Shown: positions 35,753-45,677, counted from the first letter of the stretch. The stretch: DNA of 64,000 nucleotides from Verrucomicrobiota bacterium (GCA_029573725.1 JAKQDQ010000042.1:126777-190776), one strand, 5' to 3'. The notes: generated from the sequence alone by a model not told the origin. Translations and numbers: made by a program.

Positions 35753-36646
35753 TCAACCGCGCAGTGGGGCGGCCGGGCGGGAAACTCCGGACGGGACCGC
35801 GGCTGGCCCGATGGTCAACCCCGCCTCCTCGCCGCCCAGATAAGCCAGCGTCGCCCGGAGCACTTCGTCGTGCCCGCCTGTCCCGGGAAAAAACTCGAGG
35901 CCGAAGCGGCCCCGGTAACCCAGCGCTTCCAGACGTTGCACAATCCCGCGAAAATTGAGTTCTCCCTGGTAAATTTCGCCGCGTCCGGGCACCGCCGCCG
36001 CATGAAAATGTCCGATCAGATCCAGGTGCTGTTCGATGGTGGCCAGAATGTTGCCCTCCATGATTTGCATGTGATAGATGTCATATAGCAGCTTCAAATT
36101 TGGGCTGTTGATTTCCCGGATTATTTCCACAGCCTCGGTCGTGGAGTGGAGAAAGTAACCCGGGTGGTCCACCTGGGTGTTGAGCGGTTCAAGGACCAGG
36201 AGCATCCCGTGTTTTTCCGCCAGCGCCGTGGCGGCGCCTAAAGCCGCGACCAGGTTGGTGCGCATCTGGGCGCGCGTCAAACCCGGTGCGGATGTTCCGG
36301 AAAGAGTTGCCAGGGTGGGGCAACCGACCGCTCTGGCGAATTCGATCATCTTGCGTGTCTGTGCCAAATACCTTTCCCGGTCTTCCGCCACCACGGGTCG
36401 TCCCCCGTAGAGACCGTCCCAGGCATTCAGGACAAAACCGCCGACGGTGATATTATTTTGGGAGCAGACCTGCTGCAGTGCCGCCGCGTTTTTCGGCAGC
36501 GCCGGGTTGATCGCCTGCCCATCCCAAGTCGCCTCCGGATGCCAGAATTCCACGCTGGTGAAGCCCGCATCCGCAATCCGGGCAATCCGTTGTGGGGGAG
36601 GGAGCGAGGTAAAAACGGTCTCAAGACATAAGCTGAACTCAATCAT
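35753..36646 (-). CDS. Hydroxypyruvate isomerase-like sugar phosphate isomerase/epimerase
   Basis: The protein has 297 residues from the ATG at 36646, with GGAG upstream at a slightly long spacing. It is an AP-endonuclease-2-type TIM barrel: FSLCLETVFTSLPPPQRIA at the start, VLEPLNTQVDHPGYFLHS, LLYDIYHMQIMEGN and FHAAAVPGRGEIYQGELNF with the metal-binding Glu, Asp and His residues, and GRFGLEFFPGTG at the end. This is the Hyi pattern (hydroxypyruvate to tartronate semialdehyde), although many homologues act on other ketoses. It is the first gene of the minus-strand carbohydrate operon and divergent from the AraC regulator. Confidence 0.87.
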   Translation of the reverse strand: MIEFSLCLETVFTSLPPPQRIARIADAGFTSVEFWHPEATWDGQAINPALPKNAAALQQVCSQNNITVGGFVLNAWDGLYGGRPVVAEDRERYLAQTRKMIEFARAVGCPTLATLSGTSAPGLTRAQMRTNLVAALGAATALAEKHGMLLVLEPLNTQVDHPGYFLHSTTEAVEIIREINSPNLKLLYDIYHMQIMEGNILATIEQHLDLIGHFHAAAVPGRGEIYQGELNFRGIVQRLEALGYRGRFGLEFFPGTGGHDEVLRATLAYLGGEEAGLTIGPAAVPSGVSRPAAPLRG

Positions 36647-36840
36647 GACGCTGTTTTCTCCGTTCAGGACCAACATTGCGGCGACGGTCATGGGCTCCGC
36701 CGCCACCCAAGAAATAACCGCGATCTGGCGGCGGCGTGAAGTGTCCGCTTCTTCGATTCCTTGTCTGCACCACAGAAGACGGCTCCCGGATGAAGGGGCG
36801 GCTGGCCGCGGCCCTGCTCCGGCGCGGACTCGGGTTCATC

Positions 36841-36862
36841 AACCGGGCGCACCCGGTTTTTT
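36841..36862 (+). terminator. Terminator hairpin in the leader of the AraC-type gene
   Basis: A 7-bp perfect stem (36841-36847 with 36852-36858, AACCGGG/CCCGGTT) has a 4-nt loop and is followed by four more Ts (six Ts in a row counting the stem end). It is oriented on the plus strand, 40 bp before the AraC start. No annotated plus-strand gene ends nearby, so it either ends an unannotated leader transcript or works as an attenuator of the regulator. Confidence 0.55.
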
Positions 36863-36901
36863 GTGGCCAGCCATCACTGCGATTGACTAGATTCCTGCAC
36901 C

Positions 36902-37924
36902 ATGAGCAACCGCCGAAATCGCGTCCGGCTGCGACAGGGAATGATTGATTTATTGAGCGGGCCGGTCTTGAGCAGCATTGGGAGCGTGACGACCGAATCC
37001 CTGCTCCACGGGCAGTCTGCTTCGCTTCGGGTGTCCGCCCGCCGGGAATTCCCGCTCACGGAATTTTATCCCAACCTCACGCTCCGGAACGGAGTGGTCG
37101 GACATCAACATGAATGGATCGAACTGGCGGTGGTTTTGCGCGGCACCCCCAGTGTGGTGATCAATGATGTGGTCTATGCTGGCCGTCCCGGGGACTGGTT
37201 TGTTTTCAAGCCCAACACCTTTCACAACGAGTTTGCGGCGCCGGATGAATCCCCGTACGTACTGCTCTGGTTCATGCCCCAGGGGAAAATGCGCCTGCAT
37301 AAAACCTGCTTTAACAGCCGCCGGAGATACTTCCTGGACAGCGTGACGCCGCTGCCGGGCTCGCTGACCGACCTGTACCGGGAATTGCATGATCTCGGTC
37401 GTGTCGGCAATCGTCCCCTGGTTGCCAATAAAATCGGGATGGCGCGTCTTGTAATCTGGTGTGTGGAGCGTCTTACGCTTGGCGCAGTCGAGTCCGTTGG
37501 CGAGAAGCAGGTGCATCCGGCGGTGCGCCAGGCGAAAGCCATGTTGATGGGGTCAATCGCCCGCCCGCCATCGGTGAAGGAGCTCTCCCGGGAATTGAAG
37601 ATCAGTCCCAACTACCTTTCATCACTCTTCCAGCGGGACATCGGTCAGACCATCAGTCAGTTCATGCAGGCGTTGCGCGTGGAGGAGGCTTCCATTGCCT
37701 TGGCGAACGCCTCGTTGAGCATCAAAAACATTGCGTATGCACTGGGATATGCCGACCCACAGCATTTCTCACACGCCTTCCACCGATACAAAGGCATGAG
37801 TCCCACCCGGTATCGTCAGCGTGTACTGGGGGTGCCCCCTGCCGGGGCGGACCCGGCCGAGGCGGCGGCGGCCGAAAGCCCCCGCATCCGCCCTCGTGTT
37901 GCTGAAACGCTCCGGGCCTCCTAG
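36902..37924 (+). CDS. AraC-family transcriptional regulator with cupin sensor
   Basis: The protein has 340 residues. The N-terminal half is a cupin-like AraC ligand domain (GHQHEWIELAVVLRGTPSVV, RPGDWFVFKPNTFHNEF). The C-terminal hundred residues carry two helix-turn-helix motifs: SVKELSRELKISPNYLSSLF and IKNIAYALGYADPQHFSHAF, ending with YKGMSPTRYRQRV. It is divergent from the isomerase-PIG-L-GH2-DegT set and convergent with the symporter, so it most likely activates sugar genes on one or both sides. A terminator-like hairpin lies in its leader. Confidence 0.9.
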   Translation: MSNRRNRVRLRQGMIDLLSGPVLSSIGSVTTESLLHGQSASLRVSARREFPLTEFYPNLTLRNGVVGHQHEWIELAVVLRGTPSVVINDVVYAGRPGDWFVFKPNTFHNEFAAPDESPYVLLWFMPQGKMRLHKTCFNSRRRYFLDSVTPLPGSLTDLYRELHDLGRVGNRPLVANKIGMARLVIWCVERLTLGAVESVGEKQVHPAVRQAKAMLMGSIARPPSVKELSRELKISPNYLSSLFQRDIGQTISQFMQALRVEEASIALANASLSIKNIAYALGYADPQHFSHAFHRYKGMSPTRYRQRVLGVPPAGADPAEAAAAESPRIRPRVAETLRAS

Positions 37925-37942
37925 AACGGATCCGTCGGGTCA

Positions 37943-37969
37943 GAAAAACCGCGCAGCTCGCCGTTTTTC
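37943..37969. terminator. Bidirectional terminator between araC-type and symporter genes
   Basis: A 10-bp stem with one mismatch (37943-37952 with 37960-37969) starts with five As and ends with five Ts around a 7-nt loop. It sits in the 78-bp gap between two convergent genes, and can serve both strands. Confidence 0.65.
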
Positions 37970-38002
37970 ACGGCTGCCTGCGCCGGCTGGAGGGCCTGCA
38001 CC

Positions 38003-39622
38003 TCACCAAAACCGGATGTAGATCAACACCTGACCCAGTACGAAGAGCGCCCACCAGAACTTGATCTGCTGGTACCAGGGGCGCGGATGGCCGGCATCGT
38101 AATTTTTCAGCAGATCCAGGCTCCACACCAGGTGTTTGATCTTTTCCGGGTCCGGCGGTGGGGTCAGCAGCGAAATGATCACGATGCCAATGACGATGGG
38201 GATCTGGGCCAGAAAGCCGATGTAGAAAAAATGCAGCCGGGGGAGGCCGGGGATCGCCCCGCTGAACAGAACCGCCATGATGATCTGGATGATCAAACCA
38301 CCAGCGAACCCGAAAATGCCGGCGGCGTAATTCACGCGCTTCCAGAGGATGCCCATCATGACGGTGGCCATGAACGGGCAGGCGATGTAGGTCATGGCGG
38401 TCTGAAAAAACTGGAAAATGCCCCCGAGTTTTCCGACCACCGGGGCCACGCACGCCGCAATCGCCAGGGCGAGGACTGCGGCGAGCTGGCCCACCACCAC
38501 CATGCGGCGGTCGGAAGCGTTCCGGTTGATGAATGGCTGGTAGAAATCGGTCGCAAAAAGAGTGGCCACCGAGTTCGAGAGCGCGCTCATTGTGGACATG
38601 ACGGCGGCGATGAATCCGGCCAGGACGATTCCCCGTACGCCCCAGGTGGGGGCGAGATGCTCGAGTGCGAACGTAAACGCCAGATCCTTGTCCGGCAGCG
38701 GCGGGGCCTGGTGCAGGACGTGGATCCAGTAATAAACCACCAAACCCAGAAAACAGGTGACCAACGGACGCAGAAAACCTAGAAAGGAGGCCATCACCAG
38801 TCCCATCAGCCCATCCCAGGTCGAACGCGCGGCCAGCATCCGCTGGATCATGGTTTGATTGCCCACTTGATAAAACGTGAACATCCCAAACACCGCCACC
38901 AGCATTCCCAGAAAGGGGGCCATCGGATGATCGGGCGGCTGATATAAGTGCATCCGTTCGGGCGAGGCCAGTTCCATCGCCCGCCAGCCTCCGAGCAGCC
39001 CGCCCGGCAGTTTCGCCAGGGCCACCAGGAACATCAGCACCCCACCCCCGGTCAGCAGCAGGCATTGGACTGCGTCCGTCCACATCACCGAAATCAGCCC
39101 TCCCTTGATGCTGTAGATCCCGACAATCAACGCGGTCAAAAACACGACCGCTTCGAAGTTCCAGCCGGTGATTTGTGCAAACGCCAGGCTGCCGCTGTAG
39201 AGCACGGTTACCAGATAAACAAAAACGTAAATGAACAGCAGGATCCCCGCATAGAGAACGCCCACCGCGGGACCGAAGCGTGCCGCGAGAAAGCCCGGCA
39301 CCGTGGTCACGCGGTTCTTCAGATAAATGGGGATGAAAAAAACCAGGGGAAGCAGGTAGGTGGGCGCAAGAAACCATTCCCAATTGGCGATGCCCAGCCC
39401 ATATTGGTACGTGATTCCGATGGTGCCGACCATTTGCTCGCTGGAGATGCCCGTCGCCACGAAGGCGGTACCGATGACGTACCAGGGCATTTGGTTGCCG
39501 GCCAGAAAGTAACCCCGGGCCGTGTTGCTGCGGCGGCGTCCCACGCGCAGACCCACCAATATGACGAGCGCAATCGAGCCAAGAATGATCGCCATATCGA
39601 CCGGGCTCAAAAACTGGTTCAT
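38003..39622 (-). CDS. Sodium:solute symporter (SSS family), sugar-type
   Basis: The protein has 539 residues from the ATG at 39622 with about 14 membrane helices. Family features include YFLAGNQMPWYVIGTAFVAT near the N-terminus, VPGFLAARFGPAVG, the sodium-site region of helix 8 (STMSALSNSVATLFATDFYQ) and GLVVYYWI. SSS transporters use the sodium gradient to import sugars, sugar acids or related solutes; the FLAGN and SNS motifs are those of the SGLT-like subgroup. It is downstream of a DUF1559 protein and a LamG protein on the same strand, and convergent with the AraC regulator. Confidence 0.9.
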   Translation of the reverse strand: MNQFLSPVDMAIILGSIALVILVGLRVGRRRSNTARGYFLAGNQMPWYVIGTAFVATGISSEQMVGTIGITYQYGLGIANWEWFLAPTYLLPLVFFIPIYLKNRVTTVPGFLAARFGPAVGVLYAGILLFIYVFVYLVTVLYSGSLAFAQITGWNFEAVVFLTALIVGIYSIKGGLISVMWTDAVQCLLLTGGGVLMFLVALAKLPGGLLGGWRAMELASPERMHLYQPPDHPMAPFLGMLVAVFGMFTFYQVGNQTMIQRMLAARSTWDGLMGLVMASFLGFLRPLVTCFLGLVVYYWIHVLHQAPPLPDKDLAFTFALEHLAPTWGVRGIVLAGFIAAVMSTMSALSNSVATLFATDFYQPFINRNASDRRMVVVGQLAAVLALAIAACVAPVVGKLGGIFQFFQTAMTYIACPFMATVMMGILWKRVNYAAGIFGFAGGLIIQIIMAVLFSGAIPGLPRLHFFYIGFLAQIPIVIGIVIISLLTPPPDPEKIKHLVWSLDLLKNYDAGHPRPWYQQIKFWWALFVLGQVLIYIRFW

Positions 39623-39820
39623 AACTGGAGGCCTTCCACAACCTTGATGGGGCAACGCCGTGCGTTCAATGATTCATCCGATATCGTCAATTTCGACTGC
39701 CGGATTCCGCCCGGAATGTCGCCGCGTTCCGTTCCACGCGGGCGCCGTCGGGAGCTGCTGTTCAACCAGCCATGGGCCGCGGCGCCGGAACACGCTGACG
39801 CGCCAGACTAGTTGCCGGCA

Positions 39821-40597
39821 TCACCATTCGCCAACAATAACCGGTCCGCCGCTCCAGACCAGGTGGGGTTCCATGATTCCGATTTTTCGCCAGCGCACCG
39901 AGCCGTCCAGGTACCCGACGTTGCCGCCCTGCGCCCCCAGCGCCGCCGGACTGATCCTGGGGCGGGTGCCGGTCTCGGCATAAACCCTGCCCTGGCGGGT
40001 ATGCGGGGCGTTGGAACCGGTTTTCCAACCGGCCAGGGTCATGTCTTCGTTAATATCTGCGGCAATGGCCAGATCTCCAAGATCGTGGGTGGTTTGCGGC
40101 GAAACCCATTTGACCGTGGTCCGATTCCCGATGCGCACACTGGCTTGCAGCAACCCTTGCATCGACGGAGGCACGCCCGCCAGATTGTAATAGCCGATCA
40201 CCCAGCCGATTCCGTCGTCAGCCGGGACGTGGGTCTGTGCGTAAGGCGGAGTGAGATAAACTCCCCGGCGCATGCTGGGGCAGGGAGAAATCTCGCGGGT
40301 CAGGCAGGCTACCAGACTGGTGTACAGCGTGCTCGAGATGTAGGAGGCGTGGTAATCAAGCGTATCCCGCACGGCGTTGGGAAAATTTTCGCGATTATCC
40401 ATGGCCACCATGATCTGGCCAAGAGTGAACTGGTGCAGGTTGCTCTTGCACACGGTCCGTGCGGCTTTTTCTTTTGCCGCGGCCAACGCAGGCAGAAGCA
40501 GGGCGGCCAGAATCGCCACGATGGCGATCACGACCAGCAGCTCGATCAGCGTGAAAGCCCGGTCCCGCCGGCGGCTGCCGGCCACCGCCAATTTCAT
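39821..40597 (-). CDS. Prepilin-type N-terminal cleavage/methylation protein with H-X9-DG domain (DUF1559-like)
   Basis: The protein has 258 residues from the ATG at 40597. [20 protein letters not shown] is a type IV prepilin signal with Phe at +1 and Glu at +5. The end has [17 protein letters not shown], the H-X9-DG type motif typical of very abundant paralogues in Verrucomicrobia, Lentisphaerae and Planctomycetes. Such proteins are thought to be pseudopilin-like surface proteins; their role is unknown. It lies between LamG and symporter genes. Confidence 0.88.
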   Translation of the reverse strand: MKLAVAGSRRRDRAFTLIELLVVIAIVAILAALLLPALAAAKEKAARTVCKSNLHQFTLGQIMVAMDNRENFPNAVRDTLDYHASYISSTLYTSLVACLTREISPCPSMRRGVYLTPPYAQTHVPADDGIGWVIGYYNLAGVPPSMQGLLQASVRIGNRTTVKWVSPQTTHDLGDLAIAADINEDMTLAGWKTGSNAPHTRQGRVYAETGTRPRISPAALGAQGGNVGYLDGSVRWRKIGIMEPHLVWSGGPVIVGEW

Positions 40598-40635
40598 GGG
40601 GTTGACCGGGCCAACTTGCACGAATTCACCCGGCC

Positions 40636-42489
40636 TCACTGTCGCAAGCGGAAGAACAACTGACTGCCGGTGGGAGTGAAGGTATGCGGACTGGTCGCAC
40701 CCGGCACGTCAGTCCATTCCCCGTCCAGTGCCGCCGCGGACTGAAGATATCCGGTTGTCCAGGTGACGGAGATCTGGCCGTCGGAGAAGCTGATGGCGAG
40801 CCCGGTGGGGATGCCCGAGGCCTGCATCAAGTTTTTGCCTTCGAGTCCGGCAGTGTAAATCTTGTTGATTTCGTTGGCGCTCAGCGCCCGGTTCCACAAG
40901 CCAACATCATCCACCTGCCCGTCGAAGTAAGCGAATCCGGTGAAGCCGGCTTCCACCTGCCCCGTGCCAATGAACAGTTCGCCTGCCGCGGTGTTCAGTG
41001 GGAGCGTCTTGCTGTTGGCCGGCTGTCCATCGTAGAAGACGCGAACCGTCGCCCCGTCGTAGGTAATAACTGCGTGATGCCATTCGTTGGGAGTGTAGTT
41101 CGGGCCGCCGGCGATGGTGTCAAAAATCCCTCCCCAGAAATGGCCGGCAACCACGCCGCTGTGCAGGAGAACTTCGAACAGTCCGGCCTCGGTCTCAGCG
41201 CCAAAGGAGAGCGCGCCGCGGTTGAGGGCGGTATCTTGTTTGCTGAACCAGAGGCTGACCGATTTCGGGCCCGCGCCGGTCAGGCCGGGGTCGCCGGCTT
41301 TGACATATTGGGAGTAACCGTCCAGGGAAATGGCCTGGCCGATTTTTCCCGTGACGTACGTTGGCCCGCCGATTTCCACCCCGTTATTGGCAGCCGGTGA
41401 CAGGTCGTTGGCATGGGCATCCAAGGGATAATGCCCCACCAGTCCCAGGGTGATGTCAAGCATGGGCAACACCGTGATGGTGGCGGGAGCGCTGGCAACC
41501 GGCGTCCCGCCGGGGGCCCGGACGATCACGCGATATTGCGTGCCGTTGTCCGTCAGTTCCAGCGCGCCGGTGTCGTAGGTGGACTTTACCGCGCCGGGAA
41601 TGGGAGTCCATTGGTCCGCTCCGGCGGGGCGGATTTCCCATTGGAAGAGGACTGCGGCCTCGGGGATGTCCGTGGTGGAAATTTCGACGGTACCGTGGAA
41701 CGCGCCGCCCTCGGTGAGAGTGGCATCGGCGGGCGGATTGACGATGGTTATCTGCGCGTCCGGGTAGGTGAGCTGGATCAGAAATTGATCGGGCGTCAGC
41801 CGGGAGTCGGAGATGCGCAATTCATCCAGCTGCCCGTTGAAGAAAAGGGCGCTGCCGCTGCGGGCGCCAATGTAGAATGGGTGGCTGGCCGCCGGCCCTC
41901 CCGTGCCGATTCCCCCGACGGCCGTTGTCTGCAGGATGCCGTCCAGCCACATTTCCATCCGGGCGGAATTATTGGTGATGCGGGTGTCGATTGAAACGGC
42001 GTAATGGTGCCATTCGCCGTCCTGCGGGAAGGCGGCAAATTGTTGCGACAACGAGGCGTCGGTTTTCATGGCCCACCACCAACGGCCGGGAACTTCCTGA
42101 TTGATAAAACTGATGAAGCCGTCGCCGTCGTTGAAATCCGCGGACAACTCCCACAGCACGCCCAAATCGCCCTGGTAGGTGCGCATGAACCATTCGACCG
42201 TAAACACCGGAAACGGGCTCATGTCGAGCGGGTTTTCGGTCTGGGCGAAACTGCTGAAGCCGTCAAACACCGCGCTGTTCGCACCTGGCGCATTCGTGGC
42301 GACATCCGCCATGGACACGATGCCGGAGACCAGCAGGTGATGTCCGTTTCCGGACAGATCCGCACCCGGATCGCCGGGTTCAAACGGCCAATACGCAATC
42401 ACGTCGGACCGGGCCGGATGGACCGGTGAAAATGCGGCTGCCAAGAGCAGGGAAGCCAGGTTGATACGGGCAATGTTCGTGAACTTCAT
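40636..42489 (-). CDS. Exported protein with two LamG domains
   Basis: The protein has 617 residues with a signal peptide ([17 protein letters not shown]). Two LamG/concanavalin-like modules are visible: [20 protein letters not shown] to [18 protein letters not shown], and [20 protein letters not shown] to [20 protein letters not shown]. Between them is an Ig-like domain ([20 protein letters not shown]). The C-terminus ends in a beta module with LFFRLRQ, common for exported Verrucomicrobial proteins. LamG domains bind glycans or proteins. It is the first gene before the DUF1559 and symporter genes and may present carbohydrate at the surface (inference). Confidence 0.87.
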   Translation of the reverse strand: MKFTNIARINLASLLLAAAFSPVHPARSDVIAYWPFEPGDPGADLSGNGHHLLVSGIVSMADVATNAPGANSAVFDGFSSFAQTENPLDMSPFPVFTVEWFMRTYQGDLGVLWELSADFNDGDGFISFINQEVPGRWWWAMKTDASLSQQFAAFPQDGEWHHYAVSIDTRITNNSARMEMWLDGILQTTAVGGIGTGGPAASHPFYIGARSGSALFFNGQLDELRISDSRLTPDQFLIQLTYPDAQITIVNPPADATLTEGGAFHGTVEISTTDIPEAAVLFQWEIRPAGADQWTPIPGAVKSTYDTGALELTDNGTQYRVIVRAPGGTPVASAPATITVLPMLDITLGLVGHYPLDAHANDLSPAANNGVEIGGPTYVTGKIGQAISLDGYSQYVKAGDPGLTGAGPKSVSLWFSKQDTALNRGALSFGAETEAGLFEVLLHSGVVAGHFWGGIFDTIAGGPNYTPNEWHHAVITYDGATVRVFYDGQPANSKTLPLNTAAGELFIGTGQVEAGFTGFAYFDGQVDDVGLWNRALSANEINKIYTAGLEGKNLMQASGIPTGLAISFSDGQISVTWTTGYLQSAAALDGEWTDVPGATSPHTFTPTGSQLFFRLRQ

Positions 42490-43018
42490 ACAATCGGCTA
42501 GATGTGATTAATGGCTGTATCATGACAGAAGTCCGGACCGGGAGAAATTGTCCATATCTCCAATGTGATGCTCAAAAATGAATAACGGACGGGGAACCGC
42601 CCCCGTCACTCCAAGCGCCCGGTTGTGTGCGGGACGCAAGCGGCGGCGGGACGGCCTCCCCGCCCGCCTCGGAGTTGCCCTCCCACCACCGGCTTCAAGG
42701 CCGCCAGCGCACCTGGCTCGGAACCGCGGAGTTCCGGAGGGAGTCAAGCGACCTTCGACCCGCGCTGAATCATTCCCGGGAAGGTGTTCGTTCAGCGGGA
42801 GGATCGTCCATCAGAACGCTGGCCGCCCGGACCTGGCTGGTCCCGGGCGCAATCCGCCTCCCGGTGCGCGGGAATCCGCGCGGAGAAAATTTGTCGCCCG
42901 GGCATTCTGGGTTTGCATTTGGCGCGGTGTTGATCCATCAAATTAGTCCGATGCAATCAACAACTCCCAACGCCGGCCCCGCCGGCCACCGGCGGTCTGC
43001 CGCTCTCAAGTCCGGCTT
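42490..43018. other. Intergenic region without recognisable gene
   Basis: These 529 bp separate the divergent LamG and thioredoxin-like genes. The open frames present have no family likeness and overlap each other in several frames. The part next to the LamG gene (42490-42590) is relatively AT-rich and probably holds its promoter, but I find no pair of boxes good enough to call. The rest is GC-rich. Confidence 0.5.
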
Positions 43019-44191
43019 ATGAAAACCGGATGCCTCACGCTTGCCCTGGCCGTCCTGCTGGCCGCGGCGCTCGTGTCCCACGCGGAGGATGGCGGGCGCG
43101 GATTGAACCTTGGCGATGCGGCCCCGGACTTCGCATTGCCCGGCATTGATGGCAAGACACACCGCCTTGCCGACTACAAGGATGGGCAGATCCTGATGAT
43201 CCTTTTCACGTCCAATCACTGTCCGACCTCGCATGGCGCCGCGACCCGGCTGAAAGAATTTCTGGCCACCTTCAGAAGCCGGGGACTCGCCTTCGTCGCG
43301 ATCAACCCCAACCATCCCGAGGGCCTGAGCATTGATGAGCTGGGTTACTCGAAATACAACGACGGTTTCGAGGACATGAAAAAATATGCCGCCGACGCCG
43401 GGTTTGACTTTCCCTACCTTTACGATGGCGACACCCAGTCAACGGCCAGGGCGTATGGCTGCCTGGCCACGCCGCACGTCTTCATCTTTGATGCCGAACG
43501 CAGGTTGCGTTACAAGGGGCGCTTCGATGATTCCCCCTATGCAGACCCCGCGACGGTGAAGTCTCCCGACGCGCGCAACGCCGTCGAGGCCTTGCTGGCG
43601 GGGCGGCCCGTCCCGGTCCCGGTGACCAGTCCCCACGGCTGTTCAACGAAATGGCGGAGCAAACGGAGCGGCATCGCGCAACAAACGGAGCGCTGGAACA
43701 ACACCCCGGTGGATGTCGAACCCATTGACGCGGCAGGGGTTGCGGCCTTGCGCCGGGGGGGCACGGGAAACGTGCGCCTCTTCAACGTCTGGGCGACCTG
43801 GTGCGGGCCGTGCCTCACGGAGTTTCCCGAGCTGGTGGCCACGTCCCGCCGGTTTGACATGCGCAATTTCGAATTCATCAACATCAGCCTGGACGAATGG
43901 AAAGACGCCGCGAAGGTGAAGGGGTTTCTGGAGCGGAACGGCGCGGGTCTCTCCGCTCGGTTGCAAAAATCGGTGCGCGCCGAGGGCCGCAAGAGCAACA
44001 GCTATGTGTTCACCGGGGGCACCATGGAGGACTTGATGAGGGTGCTTGATCCCGGCTGGTCCGGCGGAATCCCGCACACGGTGTTTGTGGACTCCGCCGG
44101 CCGGCTTCTGTGGCGGCACAATGGCGCCGTGGACGGCGAAACATTACGCGCCCAAGTGCTGCAGCATCTGGGTACGGTTTACCGGCCCTGA
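43019..44191 (+). CDS. Exported two-domain redoxin/thioredoxin-like protein
   Basis: The protein has 390 residues with a signal peptide (LTLALAVLLAAALVSHAED). Domain 1 (about 28-200) is an AhpC/TSA-like redoxin: LNLGDAAPDFALPGIDGKTH, then FTSNHCPTSHGAATRL with one Cys where thiol oxidoreductases have a CxxC. Domain 2 (about 235-390) is TlpA-like with an intact active site, FNVWATWCGPCLTEFPELVA, and GGIPHTVFVDSAGRLLWRHN near the end. The protein should act outside the cytoplasm in disulfide chemistry. A resolving Cys for domain 1 may come from domain 2. Confidence 0.88.
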   Translation: MKTGCLTLALAVLLAAALVSHAEDGGRGLNLGDAAPDFALPGIDGKTHRLADYKDGQILMILFTSNHCPTSHGAATRLKEFLATFRSRGLAFVAINPNHPEGLSIDELGYSKYNDGFEDMKKYAADAGFDFPYLYDGDTQSTARAYGCLATPHVFIFDAERRLRYKGRFDDSPYADPATVKSPDARNAVEALLAGRPVPVPVTSPHGCSTKWRSKRSGIAQQTERWNNTPVDVEPIDAAGVAALRRGGTGNVRLFNVWATWCGPCLTEFPELVATSRRFDMRNFEFINISLDEWKDAAKVKGFLERNGAGLSARLQKSVRAEGRKSNSYVFTGGTMEDLMRVLDPGWSGGIPHTVFVDSAGRLLWRHNGAVDGETLRAQVLQHLGTVYRP

Positions 44192-44788
44192 ACGGGACGG
44201 TTAGACTCCGCTTGCGGGCCCTGCCGGCCGACCGATTGACGGATCGGTGCGCGGCCGGTGGCCGCCCGTGCAGACGCATTCCGCTGTGGTTCATTCCGCT
44301 GCCTGGATGAGGCCAGCCCACACCTGCCTTGCCGTGTGCTGATGTTTCCGCATGCCGGCGCAGGCGGACCTGTGGTGCATCGCTGCAGCGCATCCAGGAT
44401 TTTGGACTGCGCCGGCAAGGCGCAGCGGGGACGGCGCTTTTGGCGCGTGAGGTTCGGTTTGGTTCGACGGTTTCCGCAGGACCGCAAGCGGCGCGGCGTC
44501 CGCCCCATGGGATGAGAAGGCGAGCGCCGATGGCAGGCGGCCAAGTCAGATATCTCCCGGGGCAAGCTGCCCGCCGCACTCCAAGATGTTGCCGGTGCCA
44601 CGAGCGATCGCCCCAGGCCGGGTGGAACTTTTCAACGCCGGAGGTGTGACATCATTGTAGTTTCGGATTCTGAAATGGGCGCAGGCTCCGCAGGAGCGGG
44701 GAGGGCGGCCACGAGCTTTCCCGCGTCGGCGTCCCCGCATCCGGTTTTGCTTTGTGGCGGCCGGATGGAATATACTGCCGGCCGGACG
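44192..44788. other. Non-coding region, possible dispersed repeat
   Basis: These 597 bp carry no ORF with family likeness. The segment about 44385-44480 (containing CATCCAGGATTTTGGACTGC and GGCGCAGCGGGGACGGCGC) resembles a recurrent sequence I associate with intergenic regions of Pedosphaera-like genomes, but I cannot test this. At 44771 a TATACT box stands 18 bp before the HAD start codon; its -35 (TTGCTT at 44747) is weak and would make the transcript nearly leaderless. Confidence 0.35.
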
Positions 44789-45562
44789 ATGAATTTGCCG
44801 ATCAAGTTAATTTCCACCGATTTCGACGGAACATTGTTTGCCGAGTTTGAGAATCCGCCCATTCCGACGCGGTTTGCGGAGCTCATCGCCCGGCTGCAAC
44901 AGCGCGGCGCGAAGTGGGTGATTAACACGGGGCGCGAGATGTCGAGTTTGATGGAGTCGCTGGCGCGGGCCCGGCTGGCGGTGCAGCCGGATTTTTTGGT
45001 GCTGGTGGAGCGGGAAATCTACCAGCACGACGGGGTGCGTTATGTGCCGGTGGAACCCTGGAACACCGCGTGCCGTCAGGATCACGAGGCGTTGTTCCTC
45101 CGGGTGCGTCCGCAGGTGTCGGGTTTGACCGATTGGGTCAACGAGCGGTTCGACGCGACGGTTTATGAGGATGCGTGGTCGCCGTTTTGCCTGATTGCGC
45201 GGAATCTGCCGGATGCCGAGGCGATTCACGCGCGTCTGGAGGGGTTCTGCCGCCAGTTTCCCGGGCTGGCCGTGGTGCGCAATGATGTGTACGCGCGCTT
45301 CAGTCACGTGAATTACAACAAGGGCACGGCGCTGGCGGAGTTGATGCGGCGCCTGGCGTTGAGCAGTGCCGAGGTGCTGGCCGCTGGAGATCACCTGAAC
45401 GACGTGCCGATGTTGCAGCGCCGGTTCTCGCGACATTTGGTGGCCCCGGCCAACGCCATTCCGGCGGTGAAGGAACTGGTTGCCAGCCAGGACGGCTATG
45501 TGAGCCGGCAGGCTTGTGGTCACGGGGTGGTGGAGGGGATGGAAAGAGTCCTGCAACTGTGA
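44789..45562 (+). CDS. HAD superfamily (Cof-type) phosphatase
   Basis: The protein has 257 residues from the ATG at 44789; 44765 is an in-frame alternative. ISTDFDGTLFAEF carries the nucleophile D11 and D13, WVINTGREMSSLM is motif II, and NYNKGTALAELMRRL with AAGDHLNDVPMLQ gives motifs III and IV. The cap is of type C2 as in Cof/SPP-like enzymes. These hydrolyse sugar phosphates or other small phosphomonoesters. The substrate is unknown, and the gene stands alone before the korAB pair. Confidence 0.88.
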   Translation: MNLPIKLISTDFDGTLFAEFENPPIPTRFAELIARLQQRGAKWVINTGREMSSLMESLARARLAVQPDFLVLVEREIYQHDGVRYVPVEPWNTACRQDHEALFLRVRPQVSGLTDWVNERFDATVYEDAWSPFCLIARNLPDAEAIHARLEGFCRQFPGLAVVRNDVYARFSHVNYNKGTALAELMRRLALSSAEVLAAGDHLNDVPMLQRRFSRHLVAPANAIPAVKELVASQDGYVSRQACGHGVVEGMERVLQL

Positions 45563-45649
45563 GTTGGGAGCGCCGGCGCGCGCAGGCTTCACGGCTGCAG
45601 GCGTGTCGCCCTGCGCCCGCGGGATGACGGGCAGCAAGCCGGGAAGAAA

Positions 45650-45677
45650 TTGACACCCTGCGGCTGCCTGATACCTT
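45650..45677 (+). promoter_or_regulatory. Candidate sigma70-type promoter for korAB
   Basis: A consensus TTGACA (45650-45655) is followed after 16 bp by TACCTT (45672-45677), which is preceded by TG at 45669-45670, an extended -10. A start about 75 bp upstream of the korA ATG follows. The -10 itself is a weak match, which the extended element could compensate. Confidence 0.45.

Noticed and set aside
37968-39641. 557-codon open frame in the symporter region on the same strand but another frame
   Set aside because: The frame at 38003-39622 has the membrane helices and SSS motifs; the other has none.
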